DNA from: Thermoflexales bacterium
GTDB taxonomy: Bacteria > Chloroflexota > Anaerolineae > B4-G1 > SLSP01
Assembly: GCA_015486785.1 (NCBI GenBank)
Contig: WFQZ01000273.1
Span: 1 to 12,550 of the forward strand
Length of the DNA stretch: 12,550 nucleotides
Direction: 5' to 3'
In this document: positions 1-7,767 of the stretch, piece by piece
Position numbering within the stretch: the first letter of the stretch is position 1
How the letters are laid out: each line of letters begins with the position of its first letter
Program-made: the position numbers and the translations under genes
Notes under the pieces: generated by a model
The model's input: only the letters and a program-made list of their open reading frames with translations
The model's database searches: none
What the model was told of the DNA's origin: nothing

Positions 1-2007
1 GGGCAGAAACAAGCCGGTATCCGCCGAAATGATGCCCACCACCGTCACTTTGGGGAAGTCCAGCCCGTGGGCGATCATCTGCGTGCCGATGAGGATGTCG
101 GCATCGCCACGGGCGAAGCGACTGAGCAGGGCCGTATGGGCGGCGTGCGAACGGGCAACGTCCCGATCCCAGCGCAGCAGGCGGGCCGTCGGCCAACGGG
201 CGCGAACGTGCCGCTCCAGTCCCTCCGTGCCCAGGCCGAAGGCGCGCACTCGCGTCGAGCCGCACTGCGGGCAGCGGCGAATCTGCTTGCGGCGGTATCC
301 GCAATGGTGACAGATGAGCGAATCGCTGTCGGCGTGGTAGGTGAGCGGAATATCACAGCGGGGGCAGCGGGCGACCCAGCCGCAATCGCGGCAGAAGACG
401 TGCGTGGCCGTGCCGCGCCGGTTGAGGAAGAGGATCGCTTGCTCGTGACGGCGCAAGGCGCGGTCGAGGGCGGTTTGCAGGGCGTGGCTGAAGATGGAAC
501 GGTTGCCCGCTTTAAGCTCGGCGCGCAAGTCCACGATGTGGATGACGGGGAGCGGCGCGGTGCAGGCGTCATTTTGCCGAGGGCGGTAGCGGTTGGCGGG
601 CAAGTGCAGGTAGTGTTGCCAGTCCGCCAACCGCTGCCGATGTCCCATCACGCGGCGCGGCATTTGGATGAGGCGGTAGCGGCCATCCAGGGCGCGGGCG
701 TAACTTTCCAGCGTGGGGGTCGCGCTGCCCAGCACCAGCGATGCGCCGGTGAGGCGGGCTAACGCGGCGGCCACCTCGCGGGTGTGATAGGCCGGGGTGG
801 ACGATTGCTTGTAGCTGGGGTCGCCTTCTTCATCTAATACGATCAGCCCCAGGCGCGGGAAGGGCAGGAACAGGGCGGAGCGTGCGCCCACCAGCACGTG
901 GATTTCGCCTTGCTGCACGCGCTTCCAGGTGTCGTACCGCTCGCCCCGGCTCATCTGGCTGTGCCACAATCCGACGTGGCCGGGGAAGCGCACGACGAAG
1001 CGGCGCACGGTCTGCGGGGTTAGGCTGATTTCCGGCACCAGGATCAACGCCTGCCGCTCTTGGGATAGTTGTTGTTCCACGGCCCGCAAGTACAGCTCGG
1101 TTTTGCCGGAGCCGGTGACGCCCAACAGCAACACCGGCGGTTGGGGCGGCGGTTGGCGCAGGACGGTTTCAAGTTGCGCCCAAGCCGCCTGCTGATCGGG
1201 GAGCAGCGTCGGGGGGCGGTCGGGGGTGAAGATCAGGTCGCTCAGCGGGTCGCGGAGCACGACTTGGCGGCTGAAGGTGATCAAGCCGCGCCGTTCCAGG
1301 GTGCGCAGGTGGTGCATTCCCGCGCCTGTTTCCGCGCGGACGACGCTCACGTCCAAGGGGCGGGCTTCGGCGGCCAGCAGATCCAACACCGCGTGATACA
1401 CGTCCAGCCGCCGCAGGCCTTCCAAGGCCGTTTCGCGCGGCGGGGCGGGCTGACGGAGGCGCACTTGGGAGACGGTTTTGGGGCTGATGCCGGGCAAGCG
1501 CACTTGGCGTTCCACGGTGACGAGGTGGCGGCGTTTCAACTGGCGCAGGCCGGGGAGGCGGTAGCGGGTGGTGATCGCGCCGCGATCTAGCAGGCGGCGG
1601 AGCAGGGCGGCGGCGTCCGGCGAAAGTCCGTCCGGCAGGGTGAGCACGTTGGGGCGCACGGTCTGCACGACGCGCGGCCTCAGGCCCGGCGGCAGCATCA
1701 CGGCGACGCATTTATGGAGCGGGGCCAGCGTTTGGCGGGCCATCTCCCGCGCCAACGTCAAGTGTACTTCGTCCAGCGCGGGCTGCGGGTCGAGGACTTT
1801 GAGGAGCGGGCGCGGATGGGGCACGGCGGGCACGGTGGTGAGTTCCAGGACGATGCCGGGCAGTTGGCGGCTGCGCAGCGGGACGAGCACCAGGACGCCG
1901 GGGCGCACGGTGGCGGTCAGGGGGGGCGGGATGGTGTAATCCAGCAGCGGCGAGGTTTTGAGCCGCATAGGGAAGAAGACCAGCACGCGGGCGATGTCGC
2001 GGGTCAT
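1..2007 (-). CDS. priA: Primosomal protein N' / replication restart helicase PriA (3' end cut off by window edge)
   Basis: PriA recognises stalled forks and D-loops and starts reloading of the replicative helicase. 669 codons are visible. Seen: Walker A GVTGSGKTE at residues 296-304, Walker B region LIVLDEEG (DEEG at 392-395), motif III LGSATPTLES, eight zinc-binding cysteines at 539, 542, 548, 551, 566, 569, 579 and 582, and motif V-like GTQMIAHGLDFPKV. The visible part ends at ISADTGLFLP, just before the last helicase motif. The roughly 270 residues before Walker A fit the PriA DNA-binding and winged-helix domains. The ATG overlaps the stop of the glycosyltransferase gene (ATGA), with only a GAGG upstream, so translational coupling is likely. 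Odd: the fourth residue of the usual DEEH/DEAH box is glycine. The frame is open over the whole visible length. Family assignment is very secure. Confidence 0.96.
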   Translation of the reverse strand, partial: MTRDIARVLVFFPMRLKTSPLLDYTIPPPLTATVRPGVLVLVPLRSRQLPGIVLELTTVPAVPHPRPLLKVLDPQPALDEVHLTLAREMARQTLAPLHKCVAVMLPPGLRPRVVQTVRPNVLTLPDGLSPDAAALLRRLLDRGAITTRYRLPGLRQLKRRHLVTVERQVRLPGISPKTVSQVRLRQPAPPRETALEGLRRLDVYHAVLDLLAAEARPLDVSVVRAETGAGMHHLRTLERRGLITFSRQVVLRDPLSDLIFTPDRPPTLLPDQQAAWAQLETVLRQPPPQPPVLLLGVTGSGKTELYLRAVEQQLSQERQALILVPEISLTPQTVRRFVVRFPGHVGLWHSQMSRGERYDTWKRVQQGEIHVLVGARSALFLPFPRLGLIVLDEEGDPSYKQSSTPAYHTREVAAALARLTGASLVLGSATPTLESYARALDGRYRLIQMPRRVMGHRQRLADWQHYLHLPANRYRPRQNDACTAPLPVIHIVDLRAELKAGNRSIFSHALQTALDRALRRHEQAILFLNRRGTATHVFCRDCGWVARCPRCDIPLTYHADSDSLICHHCGYRRKQIRRCPQCGSTRVRAFGLGTEGLERHVRARWPTARLLRWDRDVARSHAAHTALLSRFARGDADILIGTQMIAHGLDFPKVTVVGIISADTGLFLP

Positions 2008-3194
2008 AGCAGGGCCTCGTACAGGTGGAGGAGTTGTTTGCCGGTGCGTTCCCAGGAAAAGTGCCGCGCGGCTCGTTCCCGCAGGCGTTTCCCCAGTTGG
2101 TGGCGCAGGGTGGGATTGCGCACCAGGAAGGCTAACGCGCGGGCCAGATCGGGCACGTCCCCCGGCGGCGCGGCGTAGACGCCCAACGAGCCTAGGTATT
2201 CGCGGCTGACGGGCGTGTCGTAGGTGACGACGGGCAGCCCCATCGCCATGTAGTTGAGGATTTTGCCGCTGCCTTCGGTGGCGGAGATTTTGGGGGCGAT
2301 GGCGATGTCGCCGAGGCTCAAGTAGGCCGGCGCGTCTTCGTAGTGGACTTTGCCGGTGAAGATCACGTCTTGGGCGGTGAGTCCCAGGGCGCGGGCTTGG
2401 GCTTGGTAATGGGCGACGCTGGGGAAGCCCATCACCAGGCAGGTGAGGGGCATATCGCGCCGACGCAGCAGGGCCAGCGATTGCAGGAGCTGCGGCACGC
2501 CTTGGTAGTCGGCCAGCAAGCCCAGGTAGACGATCACTTGGCGGTCGGCGGGGATGCCCAGGGCGGCGCGGCGGCGTGCCCGCTCCGGTGGCGGGAGGAG
2601 TTGGGGGCGGAAGAAGTCCAGGTTGACGCTATCGGGGAGCGGATGCACGTTTTGGCGGCGGGCGAAGACGCGATCCAGCAGGGCCGCGCTGTGGACGGTG
2701 CTGGTGAGGATCGCGTCCGGCAGTTCCACGATGCGTTGCTCCAGGCGACGCCACCAGTAGAAGGCGGGTGTGTCCGGGTGGATGAAGCCGTGGTCAACCA
2801 TCTCGCCGGTGAGGCTGCCTTGGAAGTCAAAGAGCAGCGGGATGCGGAGCAGTTTGGCCGGGACGCTGCCGATGAGTGCGCCTTCGTGCAAGTGGCCGTG
2901 GATCAGGTGGGGACGCCAGCGCAGGGCCTCACGGAGCACGCTCCAGGAGAGGAGGACGTCGAAGGCGATTTTGTGGCGCGAGGAGCCGACTTCGTAGTCG
3001 GCCCGCCAGGGGGTGGGCGCGGAGCGGACGATATCCAACCCCGGCCATGGCCGGCCCAGGTAGTAGGTGACGATGCGTACCTGTACTCCTTGGGCCAGCA
3101 GGGCGCGGGTTTCTTCCAGGATGCGGACGTGACAGCCGTAATCGAGGAAGAATGAGGTGGGGGCCACCATCATGACCCGCAGCGAGTTCTTCAA
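2004..3194 (-). CDS. GT4-type (GT-B fold) glycosyltransferase, 396 aa
   Basis: Probable retaining sugar transferase using a nucleotide-sugar donor. The acceptor and product cannot be read from sequence. The N-terminal acceptor lobe starts RVMMVAPTSFFLDYGCHVR. The C-terminal donor lobe carries VIVYLGLLADYQGV (about 220-233), IFTGKVHYEDAPAYLSLGDIAIAP (about 278-301) and the donor-site stretch TEGSGKILNYMAMGLPVV (306-323). The second glutamate common in the GT4 E-x7-E or EYMA pattern is replaced by Asn314; E307 is kept. The start is TTG at 3194, chosen because GGGGAGG (3200-3206) sits 5 nt upstream on this strand; the next in-frame ATG is residue 8. It lies 22 bp after the RNase J stop and overlaps priA by ATGA, so it is probably in one operon with both. 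Possible roles are cell-surface glycan or glycolipid synthesis. Confidence 0.9.
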   Translation of the reverse strand: MKNSLRVMMVAPTSFFLDYGCHVRILEETRALLAQGVQVRIVTYYLGRPWPGLDIVRSAPTPWRADYEVGSSRHKIAFDVLLSWSVLREALRWRPHLIHGHLHEGALIGSVPAKLLRIPLLFDFQGSLTGEMVDHGFIHPDTPAFYWWRRLEQRIVELPDAILTSTVHSAALLDRVFARRQNVHPLPDSVNLDFFRPQLLPPPERARRRAALGIPADRQVIVYLGLLADYQGVPQLLQSLALLRRRDMPLTCLVMGFPSVAHYQAQARALGLTAQDVIFTGKVHYEDAPAYLSLGDIAIAPKISATEGSGKILNYMAMGLPVVTYDTPVSREYLGSLGVYAAPPGDVPDLARALAFLVRNPTLRHQLGKRLRERAARHFSWERTGKQLLHLYEALL

Positions 3195-3216
3195 ATCAAC
3201 CTCCCCGCGCGGCGGG

Positions 3217-4869
3217 TTAGATGATCGGGACGGCGGTCACCAGCATCACCGGGCGGTTTTGCGCCTTTTCGTAGAAGAAGTTGGAGATGGTGCGGCGCAC
3301 GGCTTTTTCGACTTCCGAGGGCGGGGTGCGGGGCGGCAGGGTTTTGATGATCCGCCGCACGTGCAGTTCGATTTGGATGAGCATCTCGGCCAGGATTTCG
3401 TCGGAGGCGATGCCTCTGGTGCTGATCTGCGGGTCGCCGATCATTTTGCCCAGCCGCTGGTCGTAGCGGAAGACGATGGAGCAGACGCCGGAGGCGGCCA
3501 TTTCGTGGCGGGAGCGCAGGACGTCCGGGCTGAGGGCTTCGCCGACCAGCGAGCCGTCTACGAAAACGTAGCCGCCCGGCACACGTTCGCCCACGGTCAG
3601 CGAGTTGGCGGTGAGGCGCAGGACGTAGCCGTTTTCGACTACGGCGATGTTTTCCTTGGGGATGCCGACTTCTTGGGCCAGGATGGCGTGTTGTTTGAGG
3701 TGGCGCAGTTCGCCGTGGATGGGGATGAAGTAGCGGGGGCGCAGGATGTTGATGAGCATTTGTTGTTCGGCTTGGCTGGCGTGCCCGGAGACGTGCACCG
3801 GCGCAAGCGGGTGGTACATCACGTTCGCGCCTTTCTGGAAGATCATGTTGATGACTTGATGGACGGTTTCTTCGTTGCCGGGGATGGTGTGGGAGGAGAG
3901 GACGACCGTATCGCCGGGGACGATGTGCAAGGAGGCGTGTTTGCCGGTGGCCAGCCGCCCCATAATGGAGCGCGGTTCGCCTTGCGAGCCGGTGGCAATG
4001 ATGGCGACTTGGTGCGGCGGCAGGCGGTTGACTTCTTGCAGGGGCAGGATCAGGTCGTTGGGGACGTTTAGGTAGCCGAGTTTGCGGGCCATTTTGACGT
4101 TTTTGACCATGGTGCTGCCGGCGATGGCGACTTTGCGCCCGAATCTCGCGGCTACGTCCATCACTTGCTGGATGCGGGAGATGAGGGAGGCGAAGGTGGC
4201 GACGATGATGCGCCCAGGGGCGTCGCTGAAGATGGATTCCAGGGCCGGGGTGATCATTTGCTCCGAGGGGGTCATGCCGGGGTGATCGGAGTTGGTGCTG
4301 TCGCCCAGCAGGGCCAGCACGCCGCGTTGGTTGAATTCGGCCAGTTTGGCGATGTCGGTAGGGCGTCCGTCCACCGGCGTGTGGTCGAATTTGTAGTCGC
4401 CGCTGTGGACGATCAAGCCCACGGGCGTGGTGATGCCTAATCCCACGGCATCGGGGATGCTGTGGCAGACGTGGTATGGTTCAACGTCAAAGGGGCCGAT
4501 GTGCAGGACTTCGCCGGGGGCGATGGTTTGGAGTTTGATGCGTTTGCGCAGGTCGCGGTTCAATTTGACCTCAATGAGGCCGCGCGTGAGTTTGGTGGCG
4601 TACACCGGCGCGTTGAATTCTTCCAGGAAGTGGGGGAGTGCGCCGATGTGGTCTTCGTGTCCGTGGGTGATGACGACGCCTCGGATGCGGTCTTCTTTGC
4701 CGCGCAGGTAGCGGTAGTCGGGGATGATGTAGTCAATGCCCGGCATATCGCTGTGGGGGAACATCATGCCCACATCTACAACCAGGATGTTACGGCCATA
4801 TTCAAAGACCGTCATGTTTTTGCCAACTTCCCCTAGTCCGCCCAGGGGAATGATTTGTAACTTTTCCAC
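3217..4869 (-). CDS. rnj: Ribonuclease J (metallo-beta-lactamase/beta-CASP RNase), 550 aa
   Basis: A zinc-dependent endo-/5'-3' exoribonuclease for mRNA decay and rRNA maturation in the cytoplasm. Seen: start LQIIPLGGLGEVGKNM typical of RNase J; metal motif HGHEDH at 69-74; further ligands H136 (CHSIPD) and D158 (SGDYKFDHTP); LGDSTN at 188-193; beta-CASP motifs ATGSQGEP (292-299), SGHAS (361-365) and PIHGELRHL (383-391). The C-terminal domain is present (VFVDGSLVGE and on) and total length matches the family (about 550). The start is GTG at 4869 with AAAGG about 9 nt upstream; no in-frame ATG fits the family N-terminus better. It sits 45 bp after iorB and 22 bp before the glycosyltransferase gene on the same strand. 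All active-site residues I looked for are present. Confidence 0.97.
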   Translation of the reverse strand: MEKLQIIPLGGLGEVGKNMTVFEYGRNILVVDVGMMFPHSDMPGIDYIIPDYRYLRGKEDRIRGVVITHGHEDHIGALPHFLEEFNAPVYATKLTRGLIEVKLNRDLRKRIKLQTIAPGEVLHIGPFDVEPYHVCHSIPDAVGLGITTPVGLIVHSGDYKFDHTPVDGRPTDIAKLAEFNQRGVLALLGDSTNSDHPGMTPSEQMITPALESIFSDAPGRIIVATFASLISRIQQVMDVAARFGRKVAIAGSTMVKNVKMARKLGYLNVPNDLILPLQEVNRLPPHQVAIIATGSQGEPRSIMGRLATGKHASLHIVPGDTVVLSSHTIPGNEETVHQVINMIFQKGANVMYHPLAPVHVSGHASQAEQQMLINILRPRYFIPIHGELRHLKQHAILAQEVGIPKENIAVVENGYVLRLTANSLTVGERVPGGYVFVDGSLVGEALSPDVLRSRHEMAASGVCSIVFRYDQRLGKMIGDPQISTRGIASDEILAEMLIQIELHVRRIIKTLPPRTPPSEVEKAVRRTISNFFYEKAQNRPVMLVTAVPII

Positions 4870-4894
4870 AATTTTAACCTTTATTGAGTTGCTA

Positions 4895-4909
4895 TCGGCA
4901 TTGCGCCGA
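4895..4909. other. Small inverted repeat between iorB and RNase J genes
   Basis: TCGGC (4895-4899) and GCCGA (4905-4909) face each other across a 5-nt loop in the 45-bp gap. There is no T tract, so it is not a normal terminator. It could be an intercistronic stem affecting mRNA stability, or chance. Confidence 0.3.
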
Positions 4910-4914
4910 ATTGA

Positions 4915-5502
4915 TTAGGCCACGGCCTCGCGTCCCAGTTGGAAGGCGGTACGGTTGACGTCCGCGTATTTGGAGGGGACGCGACGCAGGATGGCTTGTT
5001 CCCACACTGCGGGATTGGTATCCAGGAGTGTGGAGAGCGTCGCTAACATCACCGTGTTGGCGGTGCGGGTGTTGCCCGCGCGTTCGGCCAAGGGTAATGC
5101 GTCTACTACGATGACCCGTCCGGCCCGTGTGTGCAGGGCGGCCAGGATTTCTTCTTCGGGCGGGTATGTTTCGTCGCCCACGCTGGCCGACATGGGGGTG
5201 ATTTGCTGCCGGTTGACGATGATCGTGCCGCCGGGGCGCAGCCACTCCAGCCAGCGGGCGGATTCGAGCAGTTCGAAGGCCATGAGGATGTCCACGGTGC
5301 CTTTTTCGCAGGTGGGAGAGCCGACCGATTTCGCCCAGCGGATGTGGCTTTCTACGACGCCGCCGCGTTGGGCAAAGCCGTGAACTTCGGATTTCTTCGC
5401 GTCCAGCCCCAAGTCTACGCCCACTTGCGCGGCAATGTCCGAGGCCGTCAGGACGCCTTGTCCGCCAACGCCTACAAACAGGAAATTCATTTGTTCGATC
5501 AT
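4915..5502 (-). CDS. iorB: IorB-like 2-oxoacid:acceptor oxidoreductase subunit (indolepyruvate oxidoreductase beta type), 195 aa
   Basis: Corresponds to the small subunit of indolepyruvate:ferredoxin oxidoreductase, which with IorA oxidatively decarboxylates aryl pyruvates from aromatic amino acids to acyl-CoA. Seen: N-terminal FVGVGGQGVLTASDIAA (residues 7-23 region), KKSEVHGFAQRGGVVESHIRW, DILMAFELLESARWL and GGTIIVNRQQITP, all hallmarks of the gamma/beta domain of 2-oxoacid oxidoreductases. Start ATG 5502 follows GAGGAGG at 9-nt spacing; the in-frame ATG at 5490 is the alternative. No iorA or iron-sulfur subunit lies next to it in the window, which is unusual, so the partner is either elsewhere or different. 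It heads the iorB-rnj-GT4-priA cluster. Other 2-oxoacids are possible substrates. Confidence 0.88.
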   Translation of the reverse strand: MIEQMNFLFVGVGGQGVLTASDIAAQVGVDLGLDAKKSEVHGFAQRGGVVESHIRWAKSVGSPTCEKGTVDILMAFELLESARWLEWLRPGGTIIVNRQQITPMSASVGDETYPPEEEILAALHTRAGRVIVVDALPLAERAGNTRTANTVMLATLSTLLDTNPAVWEQAILRRVPSKYADVNRTAFQLGREAVA

Positions 5503-5626
5503 CGCGTGTTTCCTCCTCAAGTGATGATGGTTTCGGGTGGGGCGAGCGTTAGATGTCCGCTCTATGCCCCCGCCGTAGTTTTGCAAAGTGGAGATTTCAC
5601 TCGCTCTCGCGCTCGGCGGTGGGAAA

Positions 5627-5655
5627 GCCCTCCGGCTGAGCCGTCGCGTGAGGGC
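5627..5655 (-). terminator. Terminator-like hairpin downstream of the GT39-like gene
   Basis: GCCCTC (5627-5632) pairs with GAGGGC (5650-5655). A second small hairpin, CGGC-tga-GCCG (5633-5643), nests inside. Read on the minus strand, the outer stem is followed by TTT. It lies in the 182-bp gap 3' of the membrane-protein gene. The short stem and short T run make it a weak intrinsic terminator candidate. Confidence 0.35.
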
Positions 5656-5684
5656 AATTATCGCATCTATTGTGCTTTGGACAA

Positions 5685-7466
5685 CTAACGTTCAACGCTG
5701 AGCGGCTTCATGATGATGTATTGAAAGCCGTTCATCGGGATGTGTTCAACCAGGCCGTAGGATTGTCCCAGGGCTTGGAGCACCGGCGGCGGGTAGAATT
5801 GTGCCCGCATAATCACCAGGCCGAAGGTTTGTTGGCGGATCATCGAGACCAGCGGGGCCGGGTCCCACAAGCCGTTGTTGTACAGGTTGAGCAGTTGGGT
5901 GGGGTTGGTGACGACCGGCTTATGGGCCAGCATGGGGAAGGCGGCTTCTTCGCTGAAGATGGGGCCGGGGGTGGCGTTCACGTAGCGCATGATGCGCTCG
6001 CCGCCGACAAAGTCGCGCGGGAGCATGAGATGCCCCACTTGGGAGTAGCCGACGGCGTCGTAGTAGGGATAGTCGGCGTAGGCGGAGCGTCCGTCCACGT
6101 GCAGCCAGCGGGCGACGGTGCCCCAAAGCGGGCCGGCGGTGGGCAGGTGGACCATCCGCGTGGCTTGGAGGATGAAGAAGGTGGGGAGCAGCAGCGCGAT
6201 CAGGGCGACGCGGCGCGGGTGATCCGTGCTCCAACGGCGCAGCGCGTCCCAGGCGAAGCCGGTGAGCACGAGCGCGGCGGCCACAGAGGTGATCCAGTAG
6301 GCTTCGCCCGCGCCCCATTTGCCGGACATCACGCCGGTGCCCAGCGCGAAGAGGAACCAGAGGCTGTAGAGGGAGAGGCGGGCGAAGTAGAGTTCGTATC
6401 CCACCCAGGCGCAGGCGGTGAGGATGAAGAGCAGGTGGATTTTGAACCAGGAACGGGCCAGGCCGATCAGTTGGGGCAGCATGTAGGTGTTGACGTTGGC
6501 CGAGATGGTGTTGAGCCACCATTGGCCGTGGGTGGCCTGGTTGAGTCCCCAGAAGATCGCGCCGAACAGTGCGCCGAATAGCAGCACCAGCTTGAGGGCG
6601 CGGCGCGGTTGGATCAAAAAGAGGTAGGTGAAGATCGCGCCGGCGGTGAAGACGGAGAGCTGTTTGGTGTATCCGGCCAGCAGCAGGAACAGCAGCCCCA
6701 AGAAGGTGTTGCGCCGTCCGTGGGCTTCATCCTGTGCCCCGGCGATGAAGTAAACGGCGAGCGTTTCCCAGAAAACCATGGTCAGTTGTTGGCGACACAG
6801 AGGGCCGACGTGGTACACGAAGTTGGAGGCGGGGTAGGCCAGGGCGATCAGCAAGGGCAGGACGATCCCGCCGCTGCGCCGCCGCACGGTCAAGCCGATG
6901 AGGGCTGCGGTGAGCAGGGTCATGATAAAGGAAAGCACGCGACCGGCCAGCAGGGTTTTGCCGAAGATGGGGAAGAGCGGAATCATCATCAGATGGAAGA
7001 CCGGCGGGTAGTTGGAGGCGTAGAAAGGGAACACGTTGCTATCGCGGTACGGCCATTGCCCTTCGCTGTGCAAGACGGCGTCGTGGAGTTCAAAACTTTC
7101 GCCCTGATCGTAGTCATAGGGCCAATGGAAAAGGTTGTTGGCGTAAGTCACATAGACGCCCAGATAGCCGACCAACAGCAAGAGCGCGAGCGCGGTGAGC
7201 GCGTATCCCGTCCAACGGATGGCCGGGGGGCGCGGCTGCGGGGACGGTGCCGGGTGCGGTTCACGGAGCGCGGCCAAAGGCGCGTCGCTCTGCCGCAAGG
7301 GCCAGCCGATCAGCGCGGCGAGCAGGCCGCAGAGTAACAAGAGTCGTTCCAGCGGCCCCACGCCGCCCCACTTCCCCACGCCCAGCAAATCAGAGAGCAG
7401 CAACGCGCCATCGCCGCCCAGCCCGACGGCTATGAGACCCCATCCGGCTTGTCGTTTAGTGATCAT
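5685..7466 (-). CDS. Polytopic membrane glycosyltransferase, GT-C/GT39-like, 593 aa
   Basis: An integral membrane protein with roughly ten or more hydrophobic segments (for example about 8-28, 41-56, 86-107, 160-190, 200-215, 254-285, 291-308, 342-360, 364-380, 390-405, 417-433). After an early membrane segment comes an acidic loop, YDYDQGESFELHDAVLH (117-133), followed by WPYRDSNVFPFYASNYPPVFHL. This matches the GT-C pattern in which Asp/Glu residues of the first outer loop (D118, D120, E123) serve catalysis with a lipid-phosphate sugar donor. TKQLSVFTAGAIFTY (267-281) and GKWGAGEAYW (382-391) are further characteristic patches. The last 150 or so residues look soluble. ATG 7466 has GAGGAGG 4 nt upstream. 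A role in surface polysaccharide, glycolipid or protein glycosylation is inferred; donor and acceptor are unknown. It is transcribed away from the HU-like gene. Confidence 0.82.
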   Translation of the reverse strand: MITKRQAGWGLIAVGLGGDGALLLSDLLGVGKWGGVGPLERLLLLCGLLAALIGWPLRQSDAPLAALREPHPAPSPQPRPPAIRWTGYALTALALLLLVGYLGVYVTYANNLFHWPYDYDQGESFELHDAVLHSEGQWPYRDSNVFPFYASNYPPVFHLMMIPLFPIFGKTLLAGRVLSFIMTLLTAALIGLTVRRRSGGIVLPLLIALAYPASNFVYHVGPLCRQQLTMVFWETLAVYFIAGAQDEAHGRRNTFLGLLFLLLAGYTKQLSVFTAGAIFTYLFLIQPRRALKLVLLFGALFGAIFWGLNQATHGQWWLNTISANVNTYMLPQLIGLARSWFKIHLLFILTACAWVGYELYFARLSLYSLWFLFALGTGVMSGKWGAGEAYWITSVAAALVLTGFAWDALRRWSTDHPRRVALIALLLPTFFILQATRMVHLPTAGPLWGTVARWLHVDGRSAYADYPYYDAVGYSQVGHLMLPRDFVGGERIMRYVNATPGPIFSEEAAFPMLAHKPVVTNPTQLLNLYNNGLWDPAPLVSMIRQQTFGLVIMRAQFYPPPVLQALGQSYGLVEHIPMNGFQYIIMKPLSVER

Positions 7467-7605
7467 TGAGCCTCCTCAAAGTGCAGCATGGGGCAAGCGT
7501 AGCATGACCGCCGATTGTGGCAAGATTACCTTTGTCCCACCGGTGATGACAAACGTTACTGCATAGAGGGAGGGCGTTCGTGTATATTTTGGACGGTTCG
7601 TCAGC

Positions 7606-7681
7606 GCGGATACGGTGGTGCCGGGGGCTGTTCCCGTCTTGGGGGAGAATCGCCCCCGTCGGGTTTGCTTCTGGCATCCGC
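7606..7681 (+). promoter_or_regulatory. Nested inverted repeats in the leader region of the HU-like gene
   Basis: The outer arms GCGGAT (7606-7611) and ATCCGC (7676-7681) enclose CGGGGGC (7622-7628) and GCCCCCG (7652-7658). GGGGG (7641-7645) can compete for the same C run. The block ends 86 bp before the HU-like ATG. If transcription starts near 7595, this would be a structured 5' leader with two mutually exclusive folds. Only the base pairing is seen; a regulatory role is inference. Confidence 0.3.
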
Positions 7682-7693
7682 CGTTTCCTCGTG

Positions 7694-7705
7694 GTGAGCA
7701 GTTAC
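7694..7705 (+). repeat. Solo copy of the 12-mer found at the right end of the MITE-like element
   Basis: GTGAGCAGTTAC occurs here and again at 8500-8511. Its ten-base core TGAGCAGTTA is present inverted at 8358-8367. Here it lies 62 bp upstream of the HU-like start. It may be a remnant terminus of a second element or a shared upstream site; no mate with clear pairing is visible nearby. Confidence 0.45.
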
Positions 7706-7754
7706 GATTTCTACAGTGGAAGATCATTTACAAATCTCAGTATCCAAACCAAAC

Positions 7755-7761
7755 AGGAGGT
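7755..7761 (+). promoter_or_regulatory. Ribosome binding site of the HU-like gene
   Basis: AGGAGGT lies 6 nt before ATG 7768. It fixes the start and rules out longer in-frame readings beginning upstream. Confidence 0.85.
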
Positions 7762-7767
7762 ACCCTT

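Larger units (their letters stand above)
7467..7767. other. Divergent intergenic region between membrane-protein gene and HU-like gene (301 bp)
   Basis: No convincing gene; small open frames on both strands lack family features and suitable ribosome sites. It should hold promoters in both directions. On the plus strand a TATATT at 7583-7588 could be a -10 box, but no good -35 lies 16-18 bp upstream. For the minus strand I see only poor matches. The region also contains nested inverted repeats (7606-7681) and one copy of GTGAGCAGTTAC (7694-7705), both listed separately. Confidence 0.6.

Noticed and set aside
67..762. Plus-strand open frame of about 231 codons opposite priA
   Set aside because: Antisense to the zinc-binding and helicase region of PriA; no family features.
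3157..4071. Plus-strand open frame of about 304 codons opposite RNase J
   Set aside because: Antisense shadow rich in G, V, D and A; RNase J motifs on the other strand are decisive.
5670..6581. Plus-strand open frame of about 303 codons opposite the membrane-protein gene
   Set aside because: Low-complexity shadow (G, E, V, D); the other strand encodes a protein with clear membrane segments.
7556..7704. A second complete MITE-like element ending at the solo 12-mer
   Set aside because: The only candidate left end (TTACTGCAT near 7557) matches the known terminus at about 7 of 10 positions and the similarity does not continue inward.
7476..7727. Small minus-strand gene upstream of the membrane-protein gene
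   Set aside because: No ribosome site, no domain, unusual composition; it reads through likely promoter DNA.
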